In this document: piece by piece, positions 44,693 to 51,874 of the stretch
Position numbering within the stretch: the stretch's first letter is position 1
Layout: each line of letters opens with the position of its first letter
From: Nonomuraea angiospora
GTDB taxonomy: Bacteria; Actinomycetota; Actinomycetes; Streptosporangiales; Streptosporangiaceae
NCBI RefSeq assembly: GCF_014873145.1
Contig: NZ_JADBEK010000001.1
Span: 7,812,001-7,876,000, forward strand
Reading direction: 5' to 3'
DNA: 64,000 nt
Position numbers and translations under genes: made by a program
Notes under the pieces: model-generated
What the model was told of the DNA's origin: nothing
Databases searched by the model: none
Seen by the model: the letters and a program-made list of their open reading frames with translations, nothing else

Positions 44693-46078
44693 TTACGCCG
44701 GGCGGAGGGCGAAGACGGCCAATGCGGCGGCGATCAGGAAGCCGAGGCCGCCGACGACGACGTCGGCGTGCAGGCCCGGCACGAGACCGCCGCCCGCGAC
44801 CAGCGTTCCGACCAGCGCCACCCCGATCGCGCTGCCGGTCTGACGGGCGGCGTTGAACACCGCGGAGGCCGCCCCGCCGAGCTCCGGCGGCGCCGCCTCC
44901 ATGATCGCCGCGGTGGCGGCCGGCATCGTGAAACCGGTCCCGAAGCCGGTGAGCATCAGCGGTACGAGCAGCGCCCAGTAGCTCGTGCCGGCGTCGGCCG
45001 GCAGCCAGCTCAGCAGCCCGATCCCGCCGATGATCAGCCCGTACGCCATCGGCGGGCGCGGCCCGGTGCGCGCGGCGACCCAGCCGCTCAGCGGCGAGGC
45101 GATCGGCGGCATCAGGGCCATCGGCAGCATCGCCAGCCCGGTCGCCATCGCGTCGAGGTGCCGTACCTGCTGGAAGTACAGCGGCACGACGAACAGCAGG
45201 CCGTAGAAGCCGAGGTTGAGCAGCACGCCGATGGCGGCCGAGGCCGAGAAGCGGCGGCTCGCGAACAGGCCGAGCGGCAGCATCGGCGCGCTCGCCCGGC
45301 GTTCGAGCAGCAGGAACGTCGGCAGCGCGAGCACGAACAGGGCCAGCCCGCCCAGCACCACCGGCGAGGCCCAGCCGCGCGCCCCGGCCTCGATCAACGC
45401 CGCGGCCAGCCCGGCCAGGCACAACGCCCCGGCCACCTGCGCCGGCGCGTCCAGCCCCCTGCGCTCCGCACGTCCCCGCCCTGTCCGGCCGGGGACGTGC
45501 CGTACGGTGAGCAGGACGCCGAGCAGGCCGAACGGGATGTTCACGAAGAACACCGCCCGCCAGCCGATCGCGGACACCAGCACGCCGCCGAGCACCGGCC
45601 CGGCGCAGGCGGCGATCCCCGCGACCATGCCCCACACGCCGAACGCCCGCGCCCGAGCACCCCGCTCCGGGTACGCCTCGCGCAGCAACGCCAGCGAGGC
45701 CGGCACCATGGCCGCGGCGCCGGCGCCCTGCACCAGCCGGGCCCCGATCAGCGCACCGGCCGACGCCGCCAGCCCGCACCAGGCCGAGGCCACGGTGAAC
45801 ACCGTCAGCCCGGCCAGGAAGACCGGCTTCCCGCCGAGCCGGTCGTTGAGCCCGCCACAGAACAGCAGCAGCCCGGCGAACACCAGCGTGTAGCCGTCGA
45901 CGACCCACTGCAGCTCGGTCAGCCCGGCGGGCAACCTGGCGCCGATCACCGGGATCGCCACCGTGACCACGGTGACGTCCAGGATGACCAGGAAATATCC
46001 AAGGCAGAGCGCGATCAGCGGCGACCAGCCCGCGGTCCGCGAGAGGGACGCGGCCGGCTCTCTCGTTGTACGCGTCAT
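44693..46078 (-). CDS. DHA2-type MFS drug transporter
   Basis: 461 residues with about 14 helices. Motif D1-like ALCLGYFLVILDVTVVTVAI in helix 1, QWVVDGYTLVFAGLLLFCGG, motif A GGLNDRLGGKPVF, motif C-like GPVLGGVLVSAIGWRAVFFV. Proton-driven export of drugs or antibiotics is the usual function. Divergent from an ArsR-type regulator, with a 65-nt gap holding a long inverted repeat. Probably leaderless, since ATG follows CAGACT by 7 nt. Confidence 0.92.
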   Translation of the reverse strand: MTRTTREPAASLSRTAGWSPLIALCLGYFLVILDVTVVTVAIPVIGARLPAGLTELQWVVDGYTLVFAGLLLFCGGLNDRLGGKPVFLAGLTVFTVASAWCGLAASAGALIGARLVQGAGAAAMVPASLALLREAYPERGARARAFGVWGMVAGIAACAGPVLGGVLVSAIGWRAVFFVNIPFGLLGVLLTVRHVPGRTGRGRAERRGLDAPAQVAGALCLAGLAAALIEAGARGWASPVVLGGLALFVLALPTFLLLERRASAPMLPLGLFASRRFSASAAIGVLLNLGFYGLLFVVPLYFQQVRHLDAMATGLAMLPMALMPPIASPLSGWVAARTGPRPPMAYGLIIGGIGLLSWLPADAGTSYWALLVPLMLTGFGTGFTMPAATAAIMEAAPPELGGAASAVFNAARQTGSAIGVALVGTLVAGGGLVPGLHADVVVGGLGFLIAAALAVFALRPA

Positions 46079-46083
46079 GCGTT

Positions 46084-46139
46084 CCAGTCTGGGACGGAAC
46101 TACTACGGTGAACGCCGAACTGTCGTCGTCCTAGACTGG
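46084..46139. promoter_or_regulatory. Divergent promoter/operator with 13-bp inverted repeat
   Basis: CCAGTCTGGGACG (46084-46096) and CGTCCTAGACTGG (46127-46139) are inverted copies with one mismatch, 30 nt apart. Each arm contains a -10-like hexamer reading outward (TAGACT rightward at 46132-46137, CAGACT leftward) 6-7 nt from the two start codons. The symmetry suggests one repressor controls both leaderless genes. Confidence 0.6.
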
Positions 46140-46143
46140 CACC

Positions 46144-46866
46144 ATGTGGAAGACCGCCACGGAGGCCGACATCGCGCACGTCGCGGCGGCCATCGGCGAT
46201 CCGACCCGGACCAAGGTGCTGCGCGCCCTCGCCGACGGCGGCGTGCTGCCCGCCAGCGCGCTGGCCGCCGAGGCCGGGGTGAGCATCTCCACGATCAGCG
46301 GCCACCTGACCAAGCTGCGCGAGGCCAAGCTGCTCACCGTCGAGCACGACGGCCGGCACCGCTTCTACCGCCTGGCCAGCACCGACGTGGCGCGGGCGCT
46401 GGAGGAGCTGGCCAGGATCGCCCGGCCGCTGCCGGTCACGTCGCTGCGGGAGGACGTTCGCAACCAGGCGCTGCTGCGCGCCCGGCTCTGCTACGACCAC
46501 CTCGCCGGGCGGCTCGGGGTGGTGCTGCTGGCCGCGCTGGTGGAGGGCGGCGTGCTCGCCACCGCCGCCAACGGCTACCGGATCACCCCGGCGGCGCTCG
46601 GCAGGCTGGGGGAGTTCGGGATCGACGTCGAGGAGTTCTCCCGGCGGCGCCCGGCGATCCGCTACTGCGTCGACTGGGGCGAGCGCCGCCACCACCTCGC
46701 CGGCGCGCTCGGCGCGGCCATCGCGACCCGGCTGTTCGCGCTCGACTGGCTGCGCCGCGGCCGGGCCCGCCGGGTCGTCCAGCTCACCGACGCGGGCCGC
46801 ACCGGCCTCCACGAGACCTTCGGCGTCCCCCTCGACTGGGACACCCCACAAGCCGCACCCCGCTGA
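46144..46866 (+). CDS. ArsR-family winged-helix regulator
   Basis: 240 residues. N-terminal ArsR domain: VAAAIGDPTRTKVLRALADG, LPASALAAEAGVSISTISGHLTKLREAKLL, HDGRHRFYRLAS (quoted in parts). It continues with a long C-terminal region including LCYDHLAGRLGVVLLAALVE, GYRITPAALGRL and RRPAIRYCVDWGERRHHLAG, as in actinobacterial ArsR regulators paired with MFS exporters. It probably represses itself and the divergent transporter. ATG 6 nt after TAGACT, leaderless. Confidence 0.9.
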   Translation: MWKTATEADIAHVAAAIGDPTRTKVLRALADGGVLPASALAAEAGVSISTISGHLTKLREAKLLTVEHDGRHRFYRLASTDVARALEELARIARPLPVTSLREDVRNQALLRARLCYDHLAGRLGVVLLAALVEGGVLATAANGYRITPAALGRLGEFGIDVEEFSRRRPAIRYCVDWGERRHHLAGALGAAIATRLFALDWLRRGRARRVVQLTDAGRTGLHETFGVPLDWDTPQAAPR

Positions 46867-46869
46867 CCC

Positions 46870-46965
46870 GGACCGCCCAAAGACGATCTTGCCCTTGGGG
46901 TCGGCCGATCCCGCTGAGCTCGTGCGCGCTCTGGCCGCCCGCGCCATCGGCAGGACCACCTCGAC
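46870..46965 (-). pseudogene. Frameshifted C-terminal remnant of a zinc-binding/quinone oxidoreductase
   Basis: Read leftward, one frame gives VVLPMARAARAHELSG, and after a single shift of frame SADPKGKIVFG. Together they match the last strand and helix of MDR-type oxidoreductases (VLPLA.AAEAHE.....GKIVL). No other part of the gene is present. It is an old fragment stuck between the ArsR and methyltransferase genes. Confidence 0.45.
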
Positions 46966-47071
46966 ACCGGCGGCCCGCAGCGTCGACGGCCGGAAGGTCG
47001 CTCATAACCGGCACGAGGCCCGCCGTCATCGGCCGTACGACGGCGTCGGCCAGGGTCTAGAGTCATCCACC

Positions 47072-47716
47072 GTGACCGAAACCCCCTCCTACCTGACCAC
47101 GACGGCAGAGGCCTACGACGCCGTCGCCGTCCTGTACGCCGAGCTTTTCCATGATGCACTCGACCGCCAGCCCCTGGACCGCGCGGCGCTCGCCCCGTTC
47201 GCGGAGCTCGTGCGGACCGGCGGTGCCGGGACCTTGGTCGCCGAGGTCGGATGCGGCCCCGGCCACATGACGGCGCACCTCCGGGACCTGGGGCTGGACG
47301 CCTTCGGCATCGACCTGTCCCCAGTAATGATCAAGCTTGCCCGTGAGGCCTACCCTGACCTGCGCTTCGAGGTCGGTTCGATGGACGCCACCGACCTGGC
47401 CGACGGGGAGCTGGGCGGCATCCTGTCCTGGTATTCCATCATCCACACTCCGCCGCAAGAACTGCCGCCGTACTTCGCCGAGTTCCACAGGGTGCTGGCC
47501 CCGGGCGGCTACCTCCTGCTCGGATTCTTCGACTCCGAGGGCGGGCCGGTGATGGAATTCGATCACAAGGTGACGCTTGCCTATCGCTGGCCGATCGACG
47601 GCCTGGCCGAACTGGCGCGCGAGGCAGGCTTCGTCGAGGTGGGACGAATGCTGCGCGAGCCCCAAGAAGACGAGCGGCAGTTCCGCCAAGGCCGTCTGCT
47701 GATGCGTAAGCAGTAG
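47072..47716 (+). CDS. Class I SAM-dependent methyltransferase
   Basis: 214 residues from GTG at 47072. SAM motif I VAEVGCGPGHMTAHLRDLG at about 56-74, acidic FGIDLSPVMIKLAREAYPD, motif II GGILSWYSIIHTPP, and HRVLAPGGYLLLGFF. UbiE/Methyltransf_11-like. The substrate is unknown. TAGAGT (47058-47063) lies 8 nt upstream and there is no ribosome-binding site, so the mRNA is probably leaderless; the longer in-frame ATG start is rejected. Confidence 0.9.
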   Translation: MTETPSYLTTTAEAYDAVAVLYAELFHDALDRQPLDRAALAPFAELVRTGGAGTLVAEVGCGPGHMTAHLRDLGLDAFGIDLSPVMIKLAREAYPDLRFEVGSMDATDLADGELGGILSWYSIIHTPPQELPPYFAEFHRVLAPGGYLLLGFFDSEGGPVMEFDHKVTLAYRWPIDGLAELAREAGFVEVGRMLREPQEDERQFRQGRLLMRKQ

Positions 47717-47732
47717 CTCCCACAGGCGGCCG

Positions 47733-47759
47733 GCGGCCCGCGCTCCTACGGCGGGCCGC
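47733..47759. terminator. Hairpin between convergent genes
   Basis: GCGGCCCGC / GCGGGCCGC, a perfect 9-bp stem with a 9-nt loop, 17 nt after the methyltransferase stop and overlapping the last codons of the leftward hypothetical gene. It probably ends the rightward transcript. Confidence 0.55.
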
Positions 47760-48330
47760 ATGCCACCTCGATGTGCCGAATGACCAGCAGCAGATCCCCC
47801 GAGCACCCAAGTCGCTCAAGCTCGCGCACCCGGCCACCGAGGACTTCGCGCCGCGCTGCCGTGAGTACGCCGCCGGAATCCAGACACTCGCTGACGCAGC
47901 TGCTGATCTCTATGAGAACCGGATCTGTGGAAGGCAGCAGGAAAGGTAAGCGCCGCCGATGCCAGAACCACAACGCGTGCAGCGCCGCTTCCCGTGGAGC
48001 GCCGTACCAATACCAGCGAGCCTGAAGGTTCGGATTGGAGTCCCCAGCACGCGGAGACCGCCGACCACGCCTTTTGGCCTCCCGGCGCCTGGTCGCATAA
48101 GCCTCTAGCTCGACGCGCAGGGCGGCGCGGCTGCTCTCGATGATGTCGAGAGCACGGAGCAGCGCCGCCCCGTCGCGTTGGAACGTCCCCGCCTGCGACT
48201 CGAGAAAACTCAGCGTCGCCTCGAACCCGAGAGGCCGATGCAATTGCACGCAGGAACGGAAAGCAGACACCCGCCACCGATAAGGCAAGGCAGGGTCACG
48301 CACCCTACGGGCGAAATTGCCGAAGCTCAC
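47746..48330 (-). CDS. Hypothetical protein
   Basis: 194 residues, basic, mostly helical. Contains FGNFARRVRDPALPYRW at the start, a helix with EATLSFLESQAGTFQRDGA, a basic stretch RRREAKRRGRRSPRAG, and LHALWFWHRRRLPFLLPSTD. No signal peptide. I recognise no family. The ATG at 48330 lacks a strong ribosome-binding site, so the true start may differ. Confidence 0.45.
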   Translation of the reverse strand: MSFGNFARRVRDPALPYRWRVSAFRSCVQLHRPLGFEATLSFLESQAGTFQRDGAALLRALDIIESSRAALRVELEAYATRRREAKRRGRRSPRAGDSNPNLQARWYWYGAPREAALHALWFWHRRRLPFLLPSTDPVLIEISSCVSECLDSGGVLTAARREVLGGRVRELERLGCSGDLLLVIRHIEVACGPP

Positions 48331-48402
48331 CAGAAAAGGTTAGCCAGCCGCTCGCCTGGCGATCAGAGATGAGAGACGACGGATGCCGGCCGAGGTCGCG
48401 GA

Positions 48403-48804
48403 TCAGGAGCAGCGCGCGACCCGGGTCACGGAGTACGGCTTGTAGGCGGCGGCGTAGAACTTCTTCTTGCCCTTGGTGTTGCCGTTGACGGTCATGCAGC
48501 GGTACTTGGCGGCCTTGTCGCCGACAGAGCCCTTCCTGACGAACATGATCTTGACACTGACCTTGTGGCTGCAGTGGTTGTTGAAGTAGATGGTCGCGGT
48601 CGTGTTGCCCTCGCCCCAGGAGTAGTTGGCCCACTTGCCCTTGGGCTTGGAGCAACTGACGCTGTCGCGCTCGATCCCAGCCCGGGCCGACGCCGCGCCG
48701 GCCTTCGTCGCGGTGGAGGCCGCGCTGGCCGGTGCCGAGGACAGCAGCAGGGCGGCTGCGGCGGCGGTGCCGAGGAGAACGGATGCGAGCTTCGTGCGAG
48801 TCAT
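48403..48804 (-). CDS. Small secreted protein with four cysteines
   Basis: 133 residues. Signal peptide about 1-28 (TKLASVLLGTAAAAALLLSS, cleavage after ASA). Mature part of about 100 residues, basic, beta-rich, with Cys at about 51, 78, 103 and 132 (SVSCSKPKG, NNHCSHKV, YRCMTVNG, ARCS) that could form two disulfides. The fold resembles small secreted inhibitor-like or wall-associated actinomycete proteins, but I cannot name a family. Confidence 0.6.
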   Translation of the reverse strand: MTRTKLASVLLGTAAAAALLLSSAPASAASTATKAGAASARAGIERDSVSCSKPKGKWANYSWGEGNTTATIYFNNHCSHKVSVKIMFVRKGSVGDKAAKYRCMTVNGNTKGKKKFYAAAYKPYSVTRVARCS

Positions 48805-48937
48805 GCTTCAACCTCATAAAGGTAAATGAATCTTGACAAAACCACCATAGTGGTCGTCCGAATCACGAGTAAAGCCTCCCCCTCACCATCCGTAGAACAT
48901 CCGGTTACGCAGCGAAGGGCCGCCCTGTCTATCTCGG

Positions 48938-49240
48938 GACGGCGAGACCAGCCACAGCGACCTGCGCCGGACGCTGGGCATCGACGGTGCGAGCGTTACC
49001 CGGCTGGTCAAGGAGTTCGAGGCCGAAGGGCTGGTCGGTCGTCGCCTGGACCCGGCGGACAACCGCTACACCCTGTCTGCGCTGACTTCCGCCGGCGAGC
49101 GGGTCGCGGCCGATCTGGAGCGATCGCATCAGACGTACCAGGAACGGCTCCTCGATGGCGTCACCCCGCAGCAGCAGGAGATCGTGCTGGGGGTTCTACG
49201 CCGCATCCGCACCAACATGATCGAGCAGGAGAGCCGATGA
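48938..49240 (+). pseudogene. 5'-truncated MarR-family regulator
   Basis: The frame GETSHSDLRRTLGIDGASVT, then RLVKEFEAEGLVGRRLDPAD and TSAGERVAADLERSHQTYQE, is the winged helix and C-terminal helix of a MarR protein. About 40 N-terminal residues (first helices) are missing: upstream the frame runs through unrelated sequence to a TAG at 48893 with no start. The last codons overlap the SnoaL-like gene (ATGA), which shows the original operon layout. Confidence 0.7.
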
Positions 49241-49581
49241 CCGAAGACGTGCGGGCCGCCGCCCGGCGCATGTACGCGGCGTTCAACGCCCACGACCACG
49301 CCGCCACGGCGGAGATCTTCACCGCGGACTTCTACAGCCACCCCCTGGACACGACCGGGCCCGAGAGCGTCACCCGGTCGTGGCAACGGTTCCACGAGAC
49401 ATTCCCGGATGCCCGGGTCGTCGTCGAGGACATGGTCGTCGAAGGGGACACGGCCGCCGTCCGTACGAGCGTGCACGGCATTCCCGGCCGGCAACCACCG
49501 ACCATGCTGGAGATCTTCCGCGTGCGTGACGGACGTATCGCCGAGCTGTGGGGGCTGTCGTCGCTGCGACGCGACTCCTGA
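49237..49581 (+). CDS. SnoaL-like/NTF2-fold polyketide-cyclase-type protein
   Basis: 114 residues: DVRAAARRMYAAFNAHDHAA, FTADFYSHPLDTTGPESVTR, VVEDMVVEGDTAAVRTSVHG, LEIFRVRDGRIAELWGL. SnoaL-like cone fold, found in ester cyclases and small hydrolases. It overlaps the broken MarR gene by 4 nt and was probably its target. Its promoter may have been lost with the MarR 5' end, so expression is uncertain. Confidence 0.8.
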   Translation: MTEDVRAAARRMYAAFNAHDHAATAEIFTADFYSHPLDTTGPESVTRSWQRFHETFPDARVVVEDMVVEGDTAAVRTSVHGIPGRQPPTMLEIFRVRDGRIAELWGLSSLRRDS

Positions 49582-49598
49582 TGCAGTGGTGGCGGAGC

Positions 49599-50393
49599 TC
49601 AGGCGGGCAGCACCTTGAAGCGGCGGTTGGCCAGGCTCGGGTTCTTGGCGCGTACGGAACGCAGCCGCTCCGCGCCGATGACGGCCGACGCCACCCCCGG
49701 GGCCTCGCCCGCCGACGCCACCACCGTGCCCATCGGGTCCACGACCGCGCTCTGCCCGGTGCAGACGGGGCCGGTCTGGCCGCTGGCCAGGACGTAGGCG
49801 GTGTTCTCGATCGCGCGGGCGCGGACCAGCGTGATCCAGTGGTCCTCCTTGGCGGGCCCGGCGACCCATGCGGCGGGTACGACGAAGGCCTCGGCCCCGG
49901 CGTCCACCAGGAACCGGGCCATCTCCGGGAAACGCAGGTCGTAGCAGGTCAGCACGCCGAACGTGAGGTCGTCCAGGGTGAAGACGAGCGGCTCGGGGGC
50001 GTGCGCCTGCACCCGGTCGGACTCGCGGTAGCCGAAGGCGTCGTAGAGGTGCACCTTGCGGTAGACGCCGAGCAGGTCGCCGTTCGCGTCCACGGCGAGC
50101 ACGGTGTTGCTGGGCTTGCCGTGCTCCCCGGCGGGCGCCTCGGTCATGCCGGCGACGACGGCGATGCCGTGCTGCTTGGCCAGCGCGCCGATCGCGGTCG
50201 CGAAGGGTCCGTCGAGGGGCTCCGTGTGGGGGACGATGTCGGCCGTCACGTCCGGGTTGGAGTACATGGCGTTCTCCGGCAGGACGACGAGCCGCGCCCC
50301 TTGGGCCGCCGCCTGCTCGATCAGCCCGGTGGCGGCGTCGAGGTTGGCGGACTTGTCGGTGGTGGCGCTGAACTGTCCGACGGTGACGAGCAT
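49599..50393 (-). CDS. Carbon-nitrogen hydrolase (nitrilase superfamily amidase)
   Basis: 264 residues with the complete catalytic triad: E40 in VVLPENAMYS, K113 in VYRKVHLYDAFG, C150 in GVLTCYDLRFPE. AKEDHWITLVRARAIENTAY is the family's conserved helix. Length and motifs match the Nit/omega-amidase-like branch, which hydrolyses small amides. It follows the HpcH aldolase gene by 10 nt and is last in that two-gene unit, read opposite to the GntR regulator. Probably a catabolic amidase for the imported compound (inference). Confidence 0.9.
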   Translation of the reverse strand: MLVTVGQFSATTDKSANLDAATGLIEQAAAQGARLVVLPENAMYSNPDVTADIVPHTEPLDGPFATAIGALAKQHGIAVVAGMTEAPAGEHGKPSNTVLAVDANGDLLGVYRKVHLYDAFGYRESDRVQAHAPEPLVFTLDDLTFGVLTCYDLRFPEMARFLVDAGAEAFVVPAAWVAGPAKEDHWITLVRARAIENTAYVLASGQTGPVCTGQSAVVDPMGTVVASAGEAPGVASAVIGAERLRSVRAKNPSLANRRFKVLPA

Positions 50394-50403
50394 GCCGTAT
50401 CTC

Positions 50404-51135
50404 CTAGTGGGTGAGTTCGTGGGTCTGGTCGAGCGCGGCCTTGAAACCGGCCATGATGGCGCCGTGCTCCATGGTCAGGACGAGTTGGTCGGCCCCGTTC
50501 TCCAGGGCGAACGCCTTCTCCTCCGGCGACCACGCGGGCAGCACCCAGGGTTTGCCCGCGGCGCGGGCCGCGTCCGCCACGATCTTGAGGTCGGCGAAGT
50601 CCCCCTCCGAGCGGGAGTAGGCGCCCCGGCCGCGGCGGATGGACAGGTCGCTGGGGCCGACGAAGACGCCGTCGACCGTGTCGAGCGCGAGGATGGCGTC
50701 GATCTCCTCGATGGCGCCCGCGTCCTCGATCATCGGGTAGACGCGGGTCTCGCGATCTTGGCGTACGATCCACTCGTCGTCGAACCCGCCGTACCGCGCC
50801 GTTCGTCCGCCCGCGAAGCTTCTGTCGCCCCGAGGGGGAAACTTCCCGAAGGCGCAGACGGCGGCCGCGTGCGCGGCGCCCTCGATGTGGGGCACGACGA
50901 CGGCGGTGGCGCCGAAGTCGAGGGCCTGCTGGATCGGCCCCCGCTCGGGACCGAGCACCTTGGCCAGCACCTCCAGACCGAGACCACGGAGGAACGGGAT
51001 GAAGCGTTCGAGGTCGGCCAGGTCGAAAGAGCCATGTTCGATATCGAGGACCACCGCGCCGTAGCCCAGGTCGGCCACGATCTCGCCTGCGGCGAAACTC
51101 GGACCGGACAGCCAGGCGGCGTATCTCCGCTGCAA
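50404..51135 (-). CDS. HpcH/HpaI-family class II aldolase
   Basis: 243 residues from TTG at 51135, six bases after AAGGAG. The longer frame starts inside the divergent operator. Motifs: VLDIEHGSFD with the catalytic His/Glu, VPHIEGAAHAAAV, GKFPPRGDRSF, YPMIEDAGAIEEIDAILA with the metal-ligand Glu, DGVFVGPSDLSI. Family members split 2-keto-3-deoxy or 4-hydroxy-2-oxo acids to pyruvate plus an aldehyde. A GntR palindrome lies 31 nt upstream. Confidence 0.9.
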   Translation of the reverse strand: MQRRYAAWLSGPSFAAGEIVADLGYGAVVLDIEHGSFDLADLERFIPFLRGLGLEVLAKVLGPERGPIQQALDFGATAVVVPHIEGAAHAAAVCAFGKFPPRGDRSFAGGRTARYGGFDDEWIVRQDRETRVYPMIEDAGAIEEIDAILALDTVDGVFVGPSDLSIRRGRGAYSRSEGDFADLKIVADAARAAGKPWVLPAWSPEEKAFALENGADQLVLTMEHGAIMAGFKAALDQTHELTH

Positions 51136-51165
51136 CGGATACTCCTTCTCACGTTTAATATACGC

Positions 51166-51177
51166 TGTGTATACACA
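51166..51177. promoter_or_regulatory. GntR operator between aldolase and gntR genes
   Basis: Perfect 12-bp palindrome TGTGTATACACA in the 58-nt gap between the divergent starts. A related palindrome, ATGTATACAT, lies upstream of the substrate-binding protein gene at 57813-57822. Sharing the core TGTATACA links both transcripts to one regulator. Confidence 0.7.
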
Positions 51178-51193
51178 CGAGCGTGGGGGTGGC

Positions 51194-51874
51194 ATGAACT
51201 GGGAACCGGACATCGCGCCGGCGACTACCGCGGGCGAGCGCGCCTATCGATGGACGCGCGAGGCGATTCTCGGCGGCCGGTTTCCCGAGGCGTCCTTCCT
51301 GGAAGAGAAGCTGGTCTGCGACGAGGCCGGCGTGTCGCGCACTCCCGTCCGTGAGGCGTTCCACCGCCTGGCGGCCGAGAAGTACATCGACCTCCTGCCC
51401 AGGCGCGGCGCGCAGGTGCGCAGCGTGACGGCCGCCGAGCTGTTCGAGACGTACGAGATGCGCCTGGTGCTCGAGATCCACGGCTTCCGGATCCTGTGCG
51501 ACAAGAAGACCGACATCCCGCAGGAGCTGTCGGCGCACCTGGACCTGATGGAAGACCCGGACATGATGGCGCGGTGCAGAGCGGGCGAGCGCGACGCGAT
51601 CGCCGAGCACGCCAAGATGGACTTCTTCTTCCACTTCGCGTTCGTCAGGGCGACGGGCAACACCGTGCTGACCGACCTGTTCAGCAGCCTCCAGCCACGG
51701 CACCAGCGGATCGGGGTCAGCGCCGTGGCGGCGCGCCCCGACCGGCTGGCGGTCATCAACCCCGAGCACCGCACCCTGCTCGCGGCCCTGACTATGCACG
51801 ACTTCGACACCGCCGAACGCACCCTGCGCAACCACCTGCGGCCCGACGAGCGGGTGGTCTCCCACCTGAGGTGA
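51194..51874 (+). CDS. GntR-family regulator with FCD domain
   Basis: 226 residues from ATG at 51194. N-terminal winged helix (LEEKLVCDEAGVSRTPVREAF, HRLAAEKYIDLLPRRGAQVR). The C-terminal all-helical FCD domain includes TYEMRLVLEIHGFRI, AIAEHAKMDFFFHFAFVRAT and NPEHRTLLAALTMHDFD, with the conserved Asp/His ligand set. FCD regulators bind organic acids or sugars. Divergent from the aldolase-amidase unit and convergent (0 nt gap) with the transporter operon it very likely controls. Confidence 0.92.
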   Translation: MNWEPDIAPATTAGERAYRWTREAILGGRFPEASFLEEKLVCDEAGVSRTPVREAFHRLAAEKYIDLLPRRGAQVRSVTAAELFETYEMRLVLEIHGFRILCDKKTDIPQELSAHLDLMEDPDMMARCRAGERDAIAEHAKMDFFFHFAFVRATGNTVLTDLFSSLQPRHQRIGVSAVAARPDRLAVINPEHRTLLAALTMHDFDTAERTLRNHLRPDERVVSHLR

